This document shows, in pieces, positions 60,613-64,000 of a stretch of 64,000 nt of DNA. Under the pieces are notes generated by a model, which saw only the letters and a list, made by a program, of their open reading frames with translations, had not been told where the DNA came from and made no database searches. The stretch's first letter is position 1. Every line of letters begins with the position of its first letter. A program made the position numbers and the translations under genes. This stretch comes from Flavobacterium coralii (GTDB taxonomy: Bacteria; Bacteroidota; Bacteroidia; Flavobacteriales; Flavobacteriaceae): contig NZ_JAHDIU010000002.1 in the NCBI RefSeq assembly GCF_019891545.1, positions 310,001 through 374,000 on the forward strand. The letters run 5' to 3'.

Positions 60613-61521
60613 TTAGAAGTGTATAATGCAGTTTGGTAGTAATTTTTTAATTTTTTCACGTTCAGATTCGCTCAATTTATTTCGTTCAATGTGAAGCTCT
60701 TGCAGACTTGTCAAATACTTTATTTCTTCCGGTAAACTCGTCAACTGGTTATTTCCAATTTCTAAGTAAAGTAAATTGGTTAATTCTCCAATCTCTTTTG
60801 GCAGCTGTTTTAACTGATTATTATTCATAATTAGTATCCTCAGATTCTTCAGTTTTCCAATTTCCGAGCCTATATTTTTTAATTGATTTGAGCTCAAAGA
60901 TATTTCATCAAGCGAATGAAGCTTGCTTAAAACACTTGGGAAAGTTTCAAATTTATTCCCTAAAAGATTTATAGATACTATATTTTTAAGTTTTGATAGA
61001 TTTTTAGGTAGTTTGTCAAAGCCTTTACTTGCTAAATCTATGCTTAGCACGCTATCTTTTTCGCTAATAGCTTTTTCAATGTCAGTATATTCGAACAGTG
61101 CTCGGTTTTTCTTAATATAGTCCCAATAAGATTTTCCAATTACTTGCCTTATCTCAAAACCATATTTTTTTTCATTTTTAGCATCTATCCATTTTCCCGA
61201 AGCAAATTTAAAATCAGGATTTAAAGTTCCTTCAAAAAATCCAGTTATACTGTCTGTGCTTTCACGTTCAACTATGTGAAAAGTATAATCATTATTTAAT
61301 TTGCCAACTAATTTCTTCGAACCCAAATTTGGATCAGAGTAATAGGAGCCAACCATAGTTGAGTCAAGTAGTACTAAAAAATTAAGGTTTATTTCTTTTT
61401 TTAAATTCTTACCAGATTCAATAAAGCCTTCATATACAAAAGTGTCACAACACTTCTTCGCCTGCCCGAAAGCGGTAATGACTGTAATAAATATAATTAT
61501 AATCGTAAATCTAAACTTCAT
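60613..61521 (-). CDS. Secreted leucine-rich repeat protein inserted in the catabolic cluster
   Basis: A 302-residue protein with a signal peptide (MKFRFTIIIIFITVITAFGQ), a beta-rich N-terminal part of about 140 residues, and at least five leucine-rich repeats (about 160-285; NLRILIMNNNQLKQLPKEIG and NLLYLEIGNNQLTSLPEEI, in the LxxLxxLxLxxN pattern). LRR stacks bind proteins. It has no evident tie to aromatic catabolism and its gene is more AT-rich than the two flanking enzyme genes, so it may be a late insertion. Function unknown. Confidence 0.85.
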   Translation of the reverse strand: MKFRFTIIIIFITVITAFGQAKKCCDTFVYEGFIESGKNLKKEINLNFLVLLDSTMVGSYYSDPNLGSKKLVGKLNNDYTFHIVERESTDSITGFFEGTLNPDFKFASGKWIDAKNEKKYGFEIRQVIGKSYWDYIKKNRALFEYTDIEKAISEKDSVLSIDLASKGFDKLPKNLSKLKNIVSINLLGNKFETFPSVLSKLHSLDEISLSSNQLKNIGSEIGKLKNLRILIMNNNQLKQLPKEIGELTNLLYLEIGNNQLTSLPEEIKYLTSLQELHIERNKLSESEREKIKKLLPNCIIHF

Positions 61522-61563
61522 AGTATGAGCTTACTATTTCTATTTGCACTGTGAACTCCGAAC

Positions 61564-62661
61564 TTATTGGTACTTATTAGGATGCTCCATCTCTTGGTAC
61601 AACCCCAGTGACGTAATCACCGGCAGGTCGTGAAACGAGAACAGGCAGGCATCTTCTGTATCAGATAGATTTACGTGCTCATGGTACACCCACGATGGCA
61701 CACAGAAAATATCGCGTTCCTTCCAGTCGTAGCGCTTGCCGCCGATGATAGAGTAGCCCTTACCTTTTGCACACTGGTACACGAATGAGCCTGTATGCTT
61801 GTGTGCAAGGGTATGCTCGCTTGGGCGGAGCATCTGCATGCTGGCACCCATAGTTTGCATTACATGCCCGCCTGTAAGGGGGTTGGTATAATGCATCAAT
61901 ATACCATCATAAGGCGAACCCTCATTAACCTTTGCGGCTTGCTGCAGGGCGGGGTACACCTGTTTCCATGAATACTTAAAAAGGGGAGAGTAGGGCTTGT
62001 CCCAAACATGGTCGGCGGGTATTAACCCCGCGCCACTATAGCTCATAGGCGAGAAATTCAGCGGCTTTTCTAACGGCTGCTTACCATCAAACACAGCATA
62101 GTCATTGGCTTCGAGCGCATTTACAAGCGGAATATCCAACCCATCCTGCCAAATGCAGGTTTTGCCGCCTTCCTCCACGCCATGCTCGTGCCAGGTGCTG
62201 TTTGGTGTTATCACAAAGTCGTTGACTTCCAGCATTATTTTGTTACCATCAACCACGGTGTAACCGCCTTCGCCTTCCATAATAAAACGCAGGGCAGAGG
62301 CTTTGTGCCTGTGTGCCGAAGTACTTTCTCCCGGGCGGGTGACTTGTATGCCGGTGTACAACCAGCCCACCGCAGCACTTACATCGCGGCGTTTGTCATT
62401 AACAAGATATACCACACGGCGGCCCGCCTGTTCCGGTGTAACCAGTTCCGATGATTTCAATACCAGATGGCGCAGGTCTTCATACTTCCAAAGCATTGGT
62501 ACTGATGAAGGTTTAGGCTCCCAGGGCTCTATATCGTTGGCAACAGTCCATAAGGCACCTGCACCAAGGCTCTCAAGTTCTTTGTAATAGGCTTCCAGTT
62601 CCGGCGTGGTTTGCACCCTTGCACGTCCGTAAACCGTGTCGTCATATTTCGTTTCCTCCAT
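61564..62661 (-). CDS. Gentisate 1,2-dioxygenase-like bicupin
   Basis: A 365-residue double-cupin enzyme. The first cupin has the Fe(II) ligands in TSAHRHKASALRF (H117, H119) and TWHEHG (H158 or H160). The second cupin (LAHKHTGSFVYQ, then PSWVYHEHV) keeps part of the metal set. This is the gentisate/salicylate/1-hydroxy-2-naphthoate ring-cleaving family; gentisate (2,5-dihydroxybenzoate) would give maleylpyruvate. The aromatic substrate is inferred from neighbours. Its start lies inside the end of the upstream membrane protein gene (20-base overlap). Confidence 0.88.
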   Translation of the reverse strand: MEETKYDDTVYGRARVQTTPELEAYYKELESLGAGALWTVANDIEPWEPKPSSVPMLWKYEDLRHLVLKSSELVTPEQAGRRVVYLVNDKRRDVSAAVGWLYTGIQVTRPGESTSAHRHKASALRFIMEGEGGYTVVDGNKIMLEVNDFVITPNSTWHEHGVEEGGKTCIWQDGLDIPLVNALEANDYAVFDGKQPLEKPLNFSPMSYSGAGLIPADHVWDKPYSPLFKYSWKQVYPALQQAAKVNEGSPYDGILMHYTNPLTGGHVMQTMGASMQMLRPSEHTLAHKHTGSFVYQCAKGKGYSIIGGKRYDWKERDIFCVPSWVYHEHVNLSDTEDACLFSFHDLPVITSLGLYQEMEHPNKYQ

Positions 62662-63106
62662 ACTTTCTTATTTTCAAGTTGTTATGGTTAATATTACTAT
62701 CCTTCTTTCGGAGTTGGAATCCTATGGCACAGCTAAATAAGACTAATGCTACACCTAATAAAGAAGCTATGCTATATTCTATGTGTTCATCTTCAAAAAG
62801 AAAAACTGACAATTCATTATCTGTTCTTAACATCAATTTACCTCCGTGTTTTACATCTTCGCAGTGCTGTCCGTAAAACTTTTTTTCATACGTTTTTCCT
62901 TTATAGTCAAATCGGAAATATGGTTTATCGAACCTACTCCTGGAACTGCTGCCACACTTTACAGGGACATCTACTATATTAACCTGTACAGGCGTTCCAT
63001 TATCTCTTATTTCTACATAATCAAATTCTATCTTGACCAGCCAAAGTGCGCCTGCCATTATCAACAGGCTTACAATCGTTAAGCCTTTAAGCCTTATTTT
63101 CATCAT
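62642..63106 (-). CDS. Two-helix membrane protein of unknown function between the nitrilase and dioxygenase genes
   Basis: A 154-residue protein with a helix near the N-terminus (about 8-24) and another near 110-130, flanking an extracytoplasmic beta-type domain of about 80 residues with two cysteines (VKCGSSSRSRF, QHCEDVKH). DUF3592-like in outline, without a firm match. It overlaps both neighbours by 20 bases, so all three genes are translated from one mRNA. Function unknown. Confidence 0.7.
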   Translation of the reverse strand: MMKIRLKGLTIVSLLIMAGALWLVKIEFDYVEIRDNGTPVQVNIVDVPVKCGSSSRSRFDKPYFRFDYKGKTYEKKFYGQHCEDVKHGGKLMLRTDNELSVFLFEDEHIEYSIASLLGVALVLFSCAIGFQLRKKDSNINHNNLKIRKYGGNEI

Positions 63107-64000
63107 TCTCGCCAGTACCCGTAAAGGTAATGTTTTTCTTCGGAGCTGTATTTACACGCAGGTCGAAGATATCAAAGCGGTTATAGTGCCCTAATATATC
63201 GTGCATCTGCTTTGGCTGTATGCATTTGCTAAGGTCAATATCCGCATATACAATGCCTTCTTCATCTATCAGCGGCTCGCCGATAACGGCCCCGTTAGGA
63301 CCAATAAACCCTGAAAACGCACTATCTTTCCGCGTAAGCAACTCTTCCGCATTTGGCACGTCTTCCTTCATGATATCAATGATCTCTTTGCTGATAGTAG
63401 AGCACGAAACGATAGTAAACAATTTACCTTCAAATGAGTGTGCCGCTGCACGTATCTTAATAGCTTCTGCCATATTGTAATCGGGCGGGGCAACTGGCAG
63501 CGAAATATAATTCGCAATGTGGATGAGTTCGCCCTGTGTAAGCAGTGTGTAACGTGCCAGCGTGTTGGTGTTTTCGCCGCAAGCCAGCGTACCAATAGGG
63601 CCTATCTCGGTATTATATACCTTTAATGAAGAACCGTCACCTCCTGTCCACGTGAGTTTTTCAGCCCAAGTAGGCACCAGCTTACGGTGCTTACCGATAA
63701 TTTGGCCTTTATTGTTGATTATGAGGTTGGTATTATATATTTCTCCAAAACTTTGCCCACGCTCGTTAACGCCAATAACTATGTGGCAGTTGTGCTCTCT
63801 TGCCGCTTCGCAGAGCCTTTCGGTTTCAGGGCCGGGAACATTTATTGAGTTTTTATAGAGTTTTTCATACCATGCGCTGCCCTGCACCGGAGTCATGATC
63901 CAGTTCCAGTAAGGGTAACCTGCCACAAACACTTCGGGGAAAGCTACCAGAGAAGCGCCATTACCGGCTGCCTCTGCTATTATAGAACAGGCTTTAGCTG
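63087..64000 (-). CDS. Nitrilase / carbon-nitrogen hydrolase (5' end outside window)
   Basis: A frame open to the window edge, giving about 304 residues; the true start lies beyond 64000 (the conserved N-terminal reading GASLVAFPEVFVAGYPYW begins before an internal GTG at 63932). The catalytic triad is complete: Glu in FPEVF, Lys in HRKLVPTWAEK, Cys in LACGENTN. The pattern PEVFVAGYPYWNW is that of true nitrilases (arylacetonitrilase group), which turn nitriles into carboxylic acids and ammonia, rather than of amidases. It is the first visible gene of the catabolic operon. Confidence 0.88.
   Translation of the reverse strand, partial: AKACSIIAEAAGNGASLVAFPEVFVAGYPYWNWIMTPVQGSAWYEKLYKNSINVPGPETERLCEAAREHNCHIVIGVNERGQSFGEIYNTNLIINNKGQIIGKHRKLVPTWAEKLTWTGGDGSSLKVYNTEIGPIGTLACGENTNTLARYTLLTQGELIHIANYISLPVAPPDYNMAEAIKIRAAAHSFEGKLFTIVSCSTISKEIIDIMKEDVPNAEELLTRKDSAFSGFIGPNGAVIGEPLIDEEGIVYADIDLSKCIQPKQMHDILGHYNRFDIFDLRVNTAPKKNITFTGTGENDENKA

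Noticed and set aside
1-64000. CRISPR array, rRNA operon, insertion sequence or replication origin
   Set aside because: No regular spaced repeats, no rRNA-like stretches, no transposase frame or terminal inverted repeats, and no DnaA-box cluster were noticed on either strand.

Overview
The window looks like the chromosome of a Flavobacteriaceae member (phylum Bacteroidota), probably Flavobacterium or a close relative. This rests on several things seen together: promoter elements of the Bacteroidota type (TTG, 17-21 bases, TAnnTTTG) in front of tRNA and protein genes, little Shine-Dalgarno sequence, family members typical of the phylum (ResB-CcsA fusion, DUF2911, short arginine decarboxylase with a deoxyhypusine synthase-like partner, RibB with a degenerate GTP cyclohydrolase II half), a chromosomal menaquinone pathway, and an AT-rich, densely coding sequence. 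No transposase, integrase, prophage, CRISPR array or rRNA operon was found.

Layout. 1-2 kb: the end of an exopolyphosphatase and an ECF sigma factor, anti-sigma-like protein and secreted protein set. 2-6.5 kb: a cysteine-rich copper-storage-like protein, two tandem HAD phosphatases, photolyase with an SRPBCC protein, and a DUF2911 protein. 6.5-14.3 kb: a long leftward gene train (DUF2520, KdsC-like HAD, UbiA-like protein, Maf, MscS channel, PIG-L deacetylase, a 34-residue membrane protein, sodium/solute symporter). 14.3-21.3 kb: M1 peptidase, ResB-CcsA, a K+ channel and a glutathione peroxidase lipoprotein. 21.3-31 kb: menaquinone genes menD, menB, menA and menC, interleaved with cvfB, two PH-domain membrane proteins and a metallo-beta-lactamase-fold hydrolase. 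31-38.7 kb: two small proteins of unknown role, a cation efflux protein, a polyamine-type pair, aroB and proline dehydrogenase. 38.7-39.4 kb: convergent tRNA-Val and tRNA-Ser around a 460-base gap with a perfect 11-base tandem repeat. 39.5-46.2 kb: ribB, an LptF/LptG permease, lolA, ftsK, dgkA and tpx. 46.4-52.3 kb: peroxiredoxin/thioredoxin genes, exonuclease III, serA and serC, an acyl-CoA reductase and a ferredoxin. 52.4-58.8 kb: ychF, several lipoproteins, a frameshifted HEPN-type gene, a transglutaminase and an archaemetzincin. 58.8-64 kb: a catabolic cluster cut by the window end.

How the genes fit together. Most of the window is core metabolism and envelope biology: quinone synthesis, serine synthesis, riboflavin, LPS and lipoprotein export, chromosome segregation and peroxide defence (AhpC/Prx-type peroxiredoxin with thioredoxin, Tpx, Gpx). 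The most coherent accessory system is the last one. A nitrilase, a gentisate 1,2-dioxygenase-like bicupin, a fumarylacetoacetate-hydrolase-family enzyme and a maleate isomerase lie in one orientation. Together they read as a gentisate route that cleaves maleylpyruvate directly to pyruvate and maleate and then isomerises maleate to fumarate, with a nitrilase at the entry. An LRR lipoprotein-like or secreted protein and a small membrane protein are embedded in it.

Other points of interest are a HEPN-family gene whose last 26 or so codons continue in the -1 frame across an A_AAT_TTT heptamer, a UbiA-family protein that has lost its first aspartate motif, a RibB whose second domain has lost the zinc cysteines, two very short genes (34 and 58 codons), and a cvfB promoter placed so close to the start codon that the mRNA should be almost leaderless.
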